A stretch of 64,000 nt of DNA from Coriaria nepalensis (lineage: Eukaryota; Streptophyta; Magnoliopsida; Cucurbitales; Coriariaceae): NCBI GenBank assembly GCA_027186245.1, contig CP114493.1:1991501-2055500 (forward strand). Direction: 5' to 3'. Of the stretch, positions 35,446 to 47,599 are shown piece after piece; within the stretch, counting starts at the first letter, position 1; each line of letters begins with the position of its first letter. A program made the position numbers and the translations under genes. A model generated the notes under the pieces. It was not told the DNA's origin. It did no database searches and saw only the letters and a program-made list of their open reading frames with translations.

Positions 35446-37378
35446 GTGGTACCTGCATGTGGGGTGGCCTTAGACTGAATACTTTTTGGGCTTATTGGAC
35501 TTTTCGATATTTCATGTACTTGGGCCATGAGCCTCGGATTTACTTCGGGTTAGTGGGCCCATCTTTGATGGATAAATTTATCCTCATCATGTTCCACTCT
35601 CTTTAATAGTGTCAATTAGATTATTCCCAATACATGTCTATCAAGAAGATTAAAATCCATGTTCTTCATCTTGTTTGGCTTTGATCCTAAGAGAGGTGGA
35701 TGCAGCTTTCTCCGCAGGGATAGTCTTCAATCTTCATCTTCCAGAATCATAAATTCATCGCCCCAAATGTATAGATTGTGGAGTGAACAGATTCTTTGTC
35801 ACTAATGGCCATCGCTCCCACTCGAACATGGTTTCGCCTTGAACCCAGTTTTTCCTCAAACAAGGCTCTAATTCCAGTTTTTTTAGATCAAACGTAACCT
35901 ACGCTCACTAGAGCAATTAAAGAAAATGATAAATAATAGAATGATTTATAACGGTTCACTTAATATGAGTTATATTCACTCTTCGTTGTAGACTCATCAC
36001 TATACAAAAATTGTGTATAATAGATTTATAATATTATTTATTTCTTTAGCCGCTCTCAAATACTATTTAAAGAACCCAAAATCACACATTGAAACCTTCA
36101 TCCCAAACCTTATATTTATAAAACTCTTTTCAAAGTTCCTAATTTATTTTAAACCTCTATCTCTTCTAGATTTCAGCCTAACTAAAACTTCAAATAAATT
36201 AAGCCTAGATGAATTAAGTCCAAATTGGACCCTTCGCCACCTCATGGTGGGTCATTAGTATTCCTTTGGGATTTATTTAGATAATTAAACTAAGCTCAAT
36301 GATTAGATTGCATTAATAATAAATATATTATCCACAAATCAAAACCGATCAATAATATTATATAACATAACTTATTAATTTATCGAGATTCTCGAATAAT
36401 TAAAAAGCTAAATATATAATATGTTAATTTATAGATTAAATGTCCGATAGAATACATACAAGTTATTGTTTATTGCGGCACGACGTCCTTCAAGGTAAAC
36501 TATATATTGGCTCTACGAAGAAACTATATACTGAATTACATAAGTCAAAACCTATTAACCTAGAACATATCTTCGAAGGATAAATGAAGTAAAAATGTAT
36601 TAAAACTTTTAAAGTCTCAAATGTTTGAGAAAAAGGTACACGCTTTCACTCTTTATATAATTGAAATCAAGTCATTCTCAATGTTTTTTTGTAAGGAATA
36701 TGTAAAATATTATTTATTTATGTAGTTGCAATGAAAGGGTTGGTAGAATATATTGTTCATATCGTTTACTGATTTTTTTTCTAGTAAATTATTAGTAATA
36801 CTCTTAAGTTAGATTATATGATTAAAGGTAACAAAATTCTTACTCATATTTGTAATAAAAAAAATTTATAACCTAACTAAAATTTCAACTAACTATATTC
36901 ACTAATTCAAATGGTAGTAAATGGTTATGTAGAAGTCACCTCTTTGTTAGATACAAAAAACTAGAATTTACTAATATAATAATCATAAATACAATGGAAT
37001 TAATAGATAAATCATGCATTAAAAAAAAAAAAAAACTATTCTTAGTAATATATAATCAAGTTATGATGCTTCAATCAAAATAATTTAACATAATTTAAAG
37101 TTTGCAACTATTGTAACATGACTTCTAATTTATTAGAAACTTTAAATATCATTACACAAAATAAAATAAATAGATAAAAAAATTTATTGACAAATCACAA
37201 GTTGACACATGGCAAAATCTAAAAATTATTTAAAACATATCGCGATTTTAGTAAACTTTAAATTTAAAAATACAATAATTATATTAATGAATTAATTATA
37301 ATTTGATACAATGACAAAATTGAGCTAATCCAAGAGTTTACTTGACGGAATTCTAACATCCCTTAAGCACGTTTCCGC
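35446..37378. other. Intergenic, no gene recognised
   Basis: 35460-36000 is less AT-rich and might be an eroded retroelement, but no domain could be read on either strand. 36000-37378 is AT-rich, with an 81-codon plus frame (36013-36258) that shows no recognisable features. Confidence 0.4.
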
Positions 37379-37402
37379 TTATATATATATATATATATAT
37401 AA
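37379..37402 (+). promoter_or_regulatory. TATA region of secreted-peptide gene 1
   Basis: A (TA)n run, TTATATATATATATATATAT and on to ATAAG, lies about 120 bp before the start codon. Expected transcription start is near 37430. Confidence 0.45.
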
Positions 37403-37520
37403 GATTCTTATAATTATGTGAACGTTGGAAATTAATCAAAAATAGATATAATATCATATTAATCAACCTTCACATCATCTTAAGTTTTCATCAACCTTCT
37501 ATTCTTACACTACTAGATAT

Positions 37521-37955
37521 ATGGATGGAAAAGAAGTAGGCAGAGTTAATGTGATCACATTCATGTCAATTATAACAACCCTGCTTTCACCGCTTGTACT
37601 TGTAGTGCAAGCCCAAATCCGTCCCTCTCTTTCTCTCTATCCCTTTTCCACCCCCTTTCCCTCCTCCCAAACACGCCATCTTATCTCTATTCGTAGCTCT
37701 TCTAGTGATACATGTATCCAACATTGCATTTTCAAGTACGATTGCGACCAAAGCGAAGACAGGCATGAGGAATTTGGGAAGTGTTTGGCTGAGTGCATAG
37801 AGAAAATGACTGGGAAGGAAATTGAAGAGTTTTCTAATGTACTATTTGAATACGCAACACGTATAACTAATGAAGAAAAGAAGCGTAAAAGTGGCCATCA
37901 AGTTACTCATGTTGAGCATTCGCTGAATCACATATCTCGAGGAAAGCATGCATGA
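37521..37955 (+). CDS. Small secreted cysteine-pair protein, gene 1
   Basis: A single-exon frame of 144 residues. Residues 9-31 form a hydrophobic signal segment ending VVQA, with likely cleavage after A31. A Pro/Ser-rich stretch follows (33-62, including SLYPFSTPFPSS), then the cysteine motif C65-IQH-C69 ... C88-LAE-C92, with an extra C75 in the loop. After it come an acidic, helix-prone segment (EKMTGKEIEEF) and a basic tail ending RGKHA. The predicted product enters the secretory pathway and probably folds as a two-helix hairpin held by two disulfides. The C-x3-C...C-x3-C pattern recalls alpha-hairpinins, but the 18-residue spacing is longer than I expect for those, so the family is unassigned. 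M15 is a possible alternative start. It is the first of four similar plus-strand genes. A polyadenylation-like AATAAA lies near 38038. Confidence 0.8.
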   Translation: MDGKEVGRVNVITFMSIITTLLSPLVLVVQAQIRPSLSLYPFSTPFPSSQTRHLISIRSSSSDTCIQHCIFKYDCDQSEDRHEEFGKCLAECIEKMTGKEIEEFSNVLFEYATRITNEEKKRKSGHQVTHVEHSLNHISRGKHA

Positions 37956-38049
37956 ATACATTTTCGAGTAATTTGGATTGAAAATAGATACACATCTCAT
38001 GTTTTCATGTAATTATGTTGATGTGGTATGCTTATTTAAATAAAACAAG

Positions 38050-38544
38050 GAAATAATTGATTGGTGTATGATGAATTATATCCATTTACAAATTCTTTAT
38101 GTATATGTGCTTGTTATGTGAGAGATAAAGAAAGAGAGAGATTAGGAGCGGCTCCACCCTTGTCCAATCTAGACAGCCGTTTGGGTTAGGCACCGGAAAA
38201 AAAATTTATCATTTGGAGTAAGAAATGAAGTAAATAGATTTGAGTTTATGTAGGGAAGGTTGTGATAATTTAGTTGTGAATCAACCTTAGGTTATCCTTT
38301 TAGTTATAGGTTATGAGTTGAACTCTCATTTCTTTCATTGTTTTTTACTTTTTCTTTCTTCTTTTTTCTTTATTTTAATAAAATTATTTTATTATTATAA
38401 TTTTTTTTTTCTGTCTACTAAAATTATTTTATTTTCTTCGTATCTTATCAAATTCATCATTAAAGATATGAAAGCTTATGTATTTTTTCCATTATAAGCA
38501 AACAAAATCATAATGCAGCTTTTTAATTTCCGCTCTCTCCATAT
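38050..38544. other. 3' flank of gene 1, no further gene
   Basis: T-rich and low complexity. No recognisable feature beyond pyrimidine tracts at 38338-38415. Confidence 0.4.
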
Positions 38545-38860
38545 TCCTCATTTTTAAACTTCAATTTTTAATTTGTTTTAGGGTTTTCTATTTCTATTGA
38601 TCTAAAGACATATAATATTTATATAATTTTCATGACAGATCTAGATTTAAGTAATCATTATCTCCATTATTTTCACATTTCTCCTAACCAATGGAAACAA
38701 TTCCGACACTACGTAGATACTTTGTTCAAGTATTGCTAGTACATTTATCTTTTGTTGAAATTTGTAACTTCTTTTTTATATAATCGACGAAAATTTATTT
38801 TATACCATGATTTTCCTCCAGTTAATGAATAATAATTATAATAACTATAAGTTCAAATTC
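38545..38860 (+). repeat. Direct repeat DR-left flanking the MULE region
   Basis: Aligns in the same orientation with 43862-44160. Shared landmarks are CTATTTCTATTGATCTAA, a GCAGATC/ACAGATC box followed by TAATCATTATCT, and GATTTTCCTC. It is too long for a target-site duplication. Confidence 0.6.
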
Positions 38861-39059
38861 GTCTGAGCTTATGTTTTATTGTGATTTTGCCATTAAGAGA
38901 GATAATAAAAAGAGAATTGTATATTATATTTAGATATTATTTTAAAAACAACCATTCTTTTGATAGTTTTTTTTTTTTTTAATACCCTTCAACGTGGTGG
39001 AAGAGGAGGAGGAGGAAGCGGAGGCAACGGAAGAAAGGAGGAGAATGTAAATATGGAGC

Positions 39060-39800
39060 TTGCAAAATATTTTTTAGAGGTAGTGGATGAGACACTTACC
39101 CTTGATCAAGTTTTTTCTATCTAAATCGATGGTCGATCGTAATATGTGGCATATGATGCAAAAGATGGAAGAGAAGATTGAGGTTGTTGGTCAGAATATG
39201 TAGTAGATATGTGGTGGCTAGACGAGAGATTCGGTGGGCTTGGGGATAGATTCGGTGAGCTAGAGCGTAAAGTTAATTTGATTTATGAGAAAATAGGGGA
39301 TACAGCCTTTCCATTTGTATGTGCATATCTCTCGGGTGATCATACTATATATGCCACATGACATTCATCATTAGCTCATGATAAATCAGGTCCACACCAT
39401 TTTTTAGGTGATCTGAGAAAGGGATCATGTATGAATATTATATTATTTAAGAATTCAGTTAAAAAAATAACTTTTAGATTTTCCTAAGTATATTGTTTGT
39501 GAAGGGGTGGCTAAAGCTAATAATGTTTTCTATGCAACACCAGTTCCACAACGATCTATAAGGATAAGAAAGCCTAGCACTTTTCTCAAGTCTCCATTAA
39601 TGGATCTAGAACAACTCAACTCTCCATTCTTAGACCTAAAACTATTCCGAAATGCGATGTAATAAAATTTAATCCATATTGTAAACCATATAAGGGTGCA
39701 GAGAGGGCTACAATGATGTGGGAGACAAGTAAAGATGAGTCGACCATCCAACTCGTAATGGAAATTCCAACCAACAAGAATTTTTTTTAAGATATTAAAA
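39060..39800 (+). pseudogene. Degraded coding region of unknown type, possibly the companion ORF of a MULE
   Basis: Plus-strand fragments are readable in shifted frames: WWLDERFGGLGDRFGELERK (about 39210-39270) and TPVPQRSIRIRKPSTFLKSP (about 39535-39600), then CKPYKGAERATMMWETSK (about 39680-39735). The R-[IR]-RKPS..LKSP segment recalls the linker before the Ulp1-type peptidase domain in plant MULE-associated proteins. No catalytic His/Asp/Cys box was found, so the function is not established. It converges on the MULE transposase relic to its right. Further readable words (about 39950-40320) may belong to it. Confidence 0.35.
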
Positions 39801-40909
39801 CTCCACGGGAAGTGGTTGCAACGTATAATAAATATTGCTTAATTTTAATTAAATATTACAGTTATTTTTACAGATAATTTTACTTGTAACCTAATTTTAA
39901 TGAACTGATTGGCAGATATGAATAATATTTATTGTTAATATGGATGTGGCTAAAAATTTATCCTGATTTATTCTATTTATTTAAAAGGAATCATGTAGCA
40001 ATAATAGACGATCTCTTCAATGCAACTTTGGTTGGGGTGATAAAAGGCATCGATAAGTAGATGATCCATTGCTTATTAGATATGCATGGAAATCCGACAT
40101 ATGTAAAAATTTTATATTTTATATTTTTATTGTTATGTTAAATACGATTGACTTTTGAGTTGTAGTTATATAGTGAGAATGACACAATGGCCTGGACGCC
40201 ATGCTTACAAGAATATATCTATTGTGTTCATGCTACTGAACTTAAAAAATATGCATTGTGTGGCCTTATTTGTGAACTTAGACACTTGAACTCTACACAT
40301 TATGGATTCAAGAGTAAATATCTAGGATGAAACTAAACTCATACCCATATATTTGGCATTATGTAAAATGTTACCTAAACTCATCTACTTGATACCCAAT
40401 TTGAAGAATAAATATGAGAATTAGAATTATAGAAATTTCAATTTACAAATGATGGAAATACCACAAAATAAGAAATGAGGATATTGTGGTATTTATATAA
40501 TTAAATATAGAATTTCATTCGATAAGATATTCATTAGATGAAATAAATGATGATATGATTAAGTTATTTAAGCGTTAGATATATATTAACTTGTATAGAC
40601 ATGTGTGCGATTTATGATAGAAAATATATGTATATATTATATTTTGTTGTATAACAATAACATTGTTTCTATTTAATTCATATAAATACCATTTTGGAAA
40701 TATTGATTTCCGTTCAAATGATTTTGGTCTAAATTGGAGAGAGAAAAAATTAGAAAGAGGTTCAATTGAAAAATAAAAAAATAAAAACAAAATAATTAGA
40801 AATAATTAAGAACAATTAAGAAATAAATAAATAAATAAGAGACAAAATGAATTAGCGAAAAACAAGATTTTGGTAATTAAAAAAAAATAAGGGGGAGGGG
40901 AGATTTCGG

Positions 40910-41120
40910 TGTGGACAGAAATCTTAAAATATAAAATTCAAGATTTCAGTCCGGATCAATGTTTCATTTTTTTTAGTTTTTTTTTTAAATTTTCTTAAAT
41001 AAACCTAATAAATATCACGAATCTTCTTATAAAGTAATCTCAAATATTCTTATAAAATAAAATAACAAGTATAATATTATAAAGTATTTTTTACTCGCAG
41101 GTAGAATCAGATTTCGATAA
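40910..41120 (-). repeat. Duplicated 3' end of the MULE relic (distal copy)
   Basis: Aligns with 41345-41550: the AATTCAAGATTTC block, TTCTTATAAAATAAAATAA, AATATAATATTATAAAGTATTTT, then the GTAGAATCAGATT part, which encodes the transposase C-terminus on the minus strand. It is a tandem duplication of about 430 bp spacing. Confidence 0.6.
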
Positions 41121-41337
41121 TCTTCCCATATATGTGTGGGATGTATTATAGATATACATAAAAGACGTATAGACATGTGTATGGGTGTAATGTATCTTAG
41201 ACTTATATAGAAATTGAAAAACATAAAAGTATAAAAATAAAATAAATAAAAATAAAAAACAAGACATCAGTCGACAATTAGAAAAAAAAAAGATTTCGGT
41301 CAAAAAGAAAAGAAAAAAAAAGGAGATTTAGGTATTG

Positions 41338-41376
41338 AACCGAAATCTTGAAAACATAGAATTCAAGATTTCGGTT
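41338..41376. repeat. Perfect 15-bp inverted repeat
   Basis: AACCGAAATCTTGAA (41338-41352) and its exact reverse complement TTCAAGATTTCGGTT (41362-41376), with a 9-nt spacer. A degraded counterpart occurs at about 40915-40955 in the duplicated copy. It lies just past the transposase C-terminal coding region. Confidence 0.75.
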
Positions 41377-41499
41377 TGGACTAAAATAGACATAAAATTT
41401 TCTTAAATAGACATAAGAAACATCTTAAATATTCATACAAAATAAAAATAAAGACATCAAATATTCTTACAAAATAAAATAATAAATATAATATTATAA

Positions 41500-43440
41500 A
41501 GTATTTTCAGCTCGTATGGGTGGAATCAGATTCTGACAAGTCTTTCTATTATGTTCAAGACATCTATAATTGCGACATTTTCTTCTACTTCGTATTTGTT
41601 CACCTGTTGATGGTATATATTTATTTTTCGGTCTTCCACTCTATTTACACACGATGCAAAGTAGAATCACCATTGATCGGATTTTTTCTAAAATATCCCA
41701 CTCACCAGACGATGGTATATGATGAATAGATTCTGCATATGCGGCTCTCAACTATTCAGTGGAGTAGAATAGATCACTTATGAATATATATTCACACTTA
41801 TAGACTTCACAACTACTATAACATGTGTGCATAAAATTTTATCCAAGTCAAATACCTTAAATGTGCAACTCTTTTCCCATATCTTGACAACAACTACAAT
41901 ATCATATTATGTCATTTCAAACGTATCAGCATTCACACTATCAACTTTTATTGTCCAACATTGCTCATATCTTTTTCCAAGCAGTTTCACTACCTTAAGA
42001 ATGCATCGCTCGGTATGCTGATTCGCTTTGCGACTTTTAGTATTGAACCAAATCATCATCATCTTTATAATACATTCGAGCAATACTATAATTGGATATT
42101 CACGCGCGTCCTTGAATACAACATTATGCAATTCAGAATTATTATTTGTCATGATGTTGTTTCTAAGTCCCTGAAAATGAGATCTTAACTAGTGTTCGAA
42201 ACCAATATCCTCTATATATGATGCCATACCATGATGCACTCTTTTGATATAAAAACCGTATTTATTGAAATCTCATATTATATTTTCTTTGGCTGCCGCT
42301 TTTAATAGAGAACTCATTCTATGCTCATAACTTTTAACTTGATATTTTCCTCTATATGTCAAATACATACACCATGTTTAGAGCTCATTCTAATACTTTA
42401 TATTCGATCTGAAATACAAATTGAGATTATCAAGTATTATTTCTCGAACCTTAGTCAAGAACTAAGTCTATGATGCTTTATTCTTAGAATCGACTATAGC
42501 CCAAGCTAGCGAATATAGTTGTTTGTTACCATTTTGGGCCATTGCAGTTAGAATCATCTCTCTGTTATTATCCTTGAAAAAGGTCTCATCAATACCAATA
42601 ATGTTTCGTATTAAATGGAACCCTTTAATATATACCATAAAATCCATGAAAAAAAATATATTTCATTCTCCATCCATCTAAATTGCAGTTACAATATCCG
42701 GATTCATGAGTTTCATCATGGCAATAGACCTTGTTTTCCATACCTTCTAATAAATAATATTTACCCTTATATTATTTTGGGCTAAATGTTTAATTATTTT
42801 TGGACTAGGACTCTCATTGCTACCATTAAGACTATTAATCACATGTCATCCAATTACCTACATAGATGCTTGTGACATGACAAATCCAAACTATATGTAT
42901 ATTGGTCATTATAAGTACAGATTTGGAAAAGTGACCAATCTTTCTTACACATAGCATGGAGTATCGACTTGTAATTTGAATCTACACAACTAACAACATA
43001 TGTAGTCTTATTTGATTTCTTCACCTTGAATTCAAAATTTTATCGGATCACATGCATTTATAGATGTATTCTTAGATCCTTCTTTAAATCAAAGAACTAA
43101 GTATAATAAAACTCATCTCCACTCCCTTGTGAAGAAGTAATGGGGAGTACATTACTGCCCTTGTCTTCATTTTCCGGTTGTTGAATATCAGGTAGCGAAA
43201 AATCAGGAGCAAACGTATTATCTGGAGGAGATAAAATATCAGGTATAAGTACTACTCCATCAAAGAAATCACCCACGTACAAATGAAAATAATGATTCAT
43301 TTCATTGTTGTGACAATTATCATATTTTTCCTCCGTTCTTCTAAACCCGTCATCTTCATCCTCTATCTCATCATTATTCTCTTCGTCATCCTCAACCTCA
43401 ATCTCAAAATCAATATGTCGGTCCACATTCAGATTTAGAT
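41500..43440 (-). pseudogene. MULE (MuDR-type) transposase pseudogene
   Basis: On the minus strand, from the right: an acidic N-terminus (43426-43097: VEDDEENNDEIEDEDDGFRR, then a Pro/Asp-rich stretch), an eroded MuDR DNA-binding region, and the catalytic region (IGIDETFFKDNNREMILTAM, then YSLA-AIVDSKNKAS, about 42610-42480). Next come KAAAKENII, EDIGFEH-LRSHF and NNIMTNNNSELHNVVFKDAR (about 42290-42090), a lost SWIM finger, AAYAESIHHIPSSGEWD (about 41745-41695), and a C-terminal CCHC knuckle CRNYRCLEHNRKTC (about 41580-41540) after GRPKNKYIPSTGEQIRSR. Domain order is that of plant MULE transposases. Stops and shifts make it non-functional. It sits between secreted-peptide genes 1 and 2. Confidence 0.85.
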
Positions 43441-43861
43441 CTTCATAATTACTATCACATAACTCATAAAATTCTCATTTTCAAATTACCATGATCATGT
43501 ACATAGCGTCGCTCTCGAACATAGACATCACTTCTCTCCTTCGGAATTAACATAACATATAATGGAGATAGACTACTTGAAGATGCATTTTATAAAAATG
43601 GCTTCATATCTGTCTCATCTTATATAAATATTAGATGAGTGATCGATGACAATAATGGCTTATATGTTATTTTAATATCATATTCACTATGATCTACATT
43701 AATGATATTATAGATGATTTCTAACAAATAAGTGAATGATATATACCTCTCAATTAAAATAGTCTTCCATCATTCAGAGCCTTTTGTACCCAAGATTTCG
43801 ATGATTTCAAAGTTCTATTATCATCTTTCCAGTACCTCATATATAATAAGTTTCTTTTTTC

Positions 43862-44160
43862 CTCTCTCCCTCCTAATAATTTTTTAAATCTTAAATTTCT
43901 AATATTTTTCTTATTTTCTATTTTTATTGATCTAACACATATATATAAATAATTATATGTAATTTTTATAGCAGATCAATGTTTAAATAATCATTATCTT
44001 CTTAAATAATGATAAATATTTTGTTAAAATATTTGTACTACACTTATACTCTTCTCTTTCCTTTCTTTTCTTTTTTGAAATATTTTGTGATATAATTAAC
44101 CAAAATTAAATTTATAATAAGATTTTCCTCTACTTAAATAAGACTATGTATAATTATTAT
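43862..44160 (+). repeat. Direct repeat DR-right flanking the MULE region
   Basis: Partner of 38545-38860, same orientation, moderately diverged. Confidence 0.6.
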
Positions 44161-44804
44161 GAATTTTTGCTTCTAGTTCCACCAATGAGAAGAAAGCAGT
44201 TCGGCATAAGCATAGCTATCTATGGCCGAAAATTTGAAGGTCTTTACAGCTACCTTAGGATATAATTTATTTTTGACAATGTATCTTCTCCATTAAAAAG
44301 AGACATCAAGACCAAAGTCTAGAAAATTCAATAAGGTAGACGGAGAAGATAAAAGAACCATGCAATCGGATGGGTTCAAGTAAGACTTAATCGAATTTTT
44401 GACCCACTTTGCATGCAATAATTAGGGAATTTCTGCTAGCAAGTAGTTGTTAAGAGACTCAATGATATATAACATAGTTGAGTATGTTTTCTAACCGTTT
44501 GAATTGTTAGAATAATCGGTAATTAAGTACAACATCTGAGCTAAACTCTTAACTTAAAATTATAGTTTGTTTACTCTTTATTATTTCTATATATGATGTA
44601 TTTCTAGAACTTATTTGCAATCTATTTACATGTGTAAGATTATATTATTACGAGCTTACGGATGAGAAATTCAAACTTTCAAAATAATTGGTAACTTAAC
44701 AGCACTGACCTCTGAAAATGAAGTAAAGCTATAACTAAATGGCTCTTTATACATACTAAAAGTCACATATTCCTTAATTTAATTAGAAAACTTTTGGAAG
44801 AAAA

Positions 44805-44812
44805 TATATAAG
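44805..44812 (+). promoter_or_regulatory. TATA box of secreted-peptide gene 2
   Basis: TATATAAG about 100 bp before the start codon. Expected transcription start is near 44840. Confidence 0.6.
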
Positions 44813-44910
44813 TACAGAAACGATAATACAGCTATCATGTATCTAAGGAACCTACGGCAAGGTCACATTAAAATTAAGAATCAAAAGAGAAAGAAAAAAA
44901 AAAGTAGGAA

Positions 44911-45195
44911 ATGTATAAAAAAGATACATGTAATATTTTAAAGATAGTTGTTGTAATTATGTCAATCCTGGTAATTGCTCTCCCTGTTAACTCTATCCGT
45001 AGTAAATTTGACAATAAATGCATTCAAGACTGCGTCCAAGAGTACAATACTTGCAACAGTAGTAGAGATGACAAACATAAACAACTTTTTGTGTGTTTTG
45101 CTAATTGCATGGACGAAATGGAAAATGATGAAGTAGCAGCTTTTGCGAAAGGACTAGTCGAACTTGCAGCACATTTGTTTAAAGAAGAAAACTGA
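44911..45195 (+). CDS. Small secreted cysteine-pair protein, gene 2 (short form)
   Basis: A single-exon frame of 94 residues. Residues 8-28 are a hydrophobic signal segment (ILKIVVVIMSILVIALPVNS). Almost directly after it comes the motif C37-IQD-C41 ... C62-FAN-C66, with an additional C48 in the 20-residue loop, then an acidic helix-prone end (DEMENDEVAAFAKGLVELAA). The motif matches genes 1 and 3 at CIQ, D-[KR]-H in the loop, and the acidic/Met run after the last cysteine. It lacks both the Pro/Ser-rich segment before the motif and the basic GKH tail of genes 1 and 3. It is therefore either a simplified paralogue or the mature-domain-only form. Role unknown; secretion is predicted, not shown. 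An AATAAA-like signal lies near 45216. Confidence 0.78.
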   Translation: MYKKDTCNILKIVVVIMSILVIALPVNSIRSKFDNKCIQDCVQEYNTCNSSRDDKHKQLFVCFANCMDEMENDEVAAFAKGLVELAAHLFKEEN

Positions 45196-45216
45196 GTGTA
45201 AAAGGAATGGAGGGTG

Positions 45217-47599
45217 TAAATAAAAATTAATTTATCTAAATAATTATTTCACTAATGACAAATTTATTAATTGGTACATATAATTATAATATATACATTG
45301 TTAATTAAAGGGTTGTAATAATTAAGCTAATCCCGATTTGTCTTAGCCACGTTTTGAATTTTCTTTTCGTTTTTTTCTGCCTAATTAAGCCTGTAATGTC
45401 TTAGGACAGATTTAGATATGCAAAGTCACAGGAAGCAGTTCATGACGTTATAGGATAAAATCTGTATTTCTCCAGAATTGTTTAAGATGTTTATATTTAG
45501 GAGGATATTATTGCTTTTCACCATGATAGTCATATCCTATTTTACATTAAAATCAATCATCTTAATGATACCCTTCATTAATATTATTGTGATAATTTAG
45601 GGCCCTCAAGATGATGTCGGGATATCTAAGCGGAACGCATGATATACGTCAATCAGCTTTTGGTCCACGACTCTACGGCCGCGAACAAAGAACGATACTA
45701 TTGCCGATTAGAAGAATTACAATAAGTTGAAACCCAAAACCCAAATGCATGAAAAGAAAATACAAATCATCTCGCTCATCAAGTATACTTGCCCCACAAA
45801 GGACATAAGAAAAGACACAAATACATTTAACTTGTTGAAGAATTAGCCTCATATTAACAATTATGAGAACTTTTAGGACTATTATAAGAGAATTTATCAC
45901 TCTACGACATTAATGGAATTCCTTCCTATGTGTTGTGAATCCATTTTTGTTGCGTTGTCACCCTACTGAGTGCCAGATAATATTATTATCATCCATTTAC
46001 TATCTCGATATTTAAAAAAAAAAAAAAATTTCGCTAATAAAATTTTTATTACATTTAGAGTTCGTTGGGTTTGATTATTTGGTAAAGATAAAATGAAAAT
46101 TTTATTCTATTTCATTGTTTAGCTCAAAAGAAATATGAAAGATGAATACTTTTTTATTCCCAAAAATGACATTCTTTTATTTTTATTTAAATAGGTATCC
46201 TTAGTATAATTCAAAGTATTCATCAATTTATATATGGTCTCTTTTTTTGTATATTTTAAATTCCATATGGTTTTTATGTAATTTTAAAATTTCTTCTTCT
46301 AATGGGATAAGAAAAAATCACCATTCTATTATCATTCCTATTCATTCTCTTTATGGCCAATCAGACATTAAAAAATATCATTCTTATTTTCATTTGATTC
46401 TCCTTATCATTTTCGTTCTTATTTTCATTTCAATAAAGCAATCGAACTAACCGAGAGCTTAGATTAATTTCTATAAGGGTAATAAAAGTTTTTCAAGAAA
46501 TAAAATTTGTGTTCATGAAGAGACTGTGTTAAATTTGAAAAAGTAAAAAATAAAAATAAAAATAAACGACTCATAAATACCACAACAACATCAAAGGCCA
46601 ATTTTTTTAGGATGTTTCCAACGCATGATCACCAATAGACTTCATGAATACATAAAATAAATGCTCTTAACCAAGTAGGCAAGTCTCTAAAACAACATAA
46701 GACCAATTCATTAATCAATCACCTCCATCCTACTTTTAAATTTGGCAGAAGATAAGACATCGAAAGAGAAATTTCTTAAATATATATTGAATACATGTAC
46801 ATTGTGAAGATAAGACATCCTACTTCTAAGTAGAAGATTGCATGCTGTATGCACGTGGAGGTACATGACACAGAATTTCGCTACCTCGAAGATTGAGTAG
46901 TTGTGCATGCACGTATTCATGATTTCAGAAATAAAAATCATAACCATAAGCGAATTCCAAACGTTACCTACCGCAAATCGGTCCACCGAAAACTCAAAAT
47001 TGTAACTCATCCTTTAGGACAAAACACAATTTATATCTAAACTTTAAACTTAAATAAAATATATATTATAAAATAAACTTTCAAAAGATTATTTGGATAA
47101 ATATTTGAAAAACAATTATTAAGAATTAAGAGTGAATTTTAACTTACCATAAAAAAATTTTGATTATCATGTTTAATCAGTATGTGTTGACGTGGAAAAA
47201 TTTGCCGACGAAAAACTCGAAAAATCAAAATTTAATTGGGATTTAAAATTTAAATGAGTTATAAAGGAATTTTATCTATGAAAAAAATATAATAAAAAAT
47301 ACAGACGTGTCAAAAAAATAAATAAATTTGACACTAAAATAAAATAAAATAAATATATATTAAGAAAATTAATCTGATTTCTAAATAAGCGAAATGATTA
47401 AATCTAATCTCGATTCTACTTTCTTTTCGACATATCTACTAATAAAAGAATTTAACTAACTATTACTAAAATAAAATAAAAATAAAGGAAAATATATAAA
47501 GTTTAAAAGGAAGAAATAAATGATTGAGTAAAGACACTAGATGAAATAAATGAATTTAAAGTAACCGATCTATTCTATGGTTAGAATTTAAATCTAAAT
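45217..47599. other. Intergenic, no assignable gene
   Basis: Mostly AT-rich. A 99-codon minus frame (46711-47010) and a 75-codon minus frame (45673-45900) are open but show no domain, and I would not call them genes. 45600-45700 is locally richer in GC. Confidence 0.4.

Noticed and set aside
37521..37955. Calling the peptide genes defensins, thionins or snakins
   Set aside because: They have only four core cysteines in a C-x3-C...C-x3-C pattern, without the cysteine frameworks of those families.
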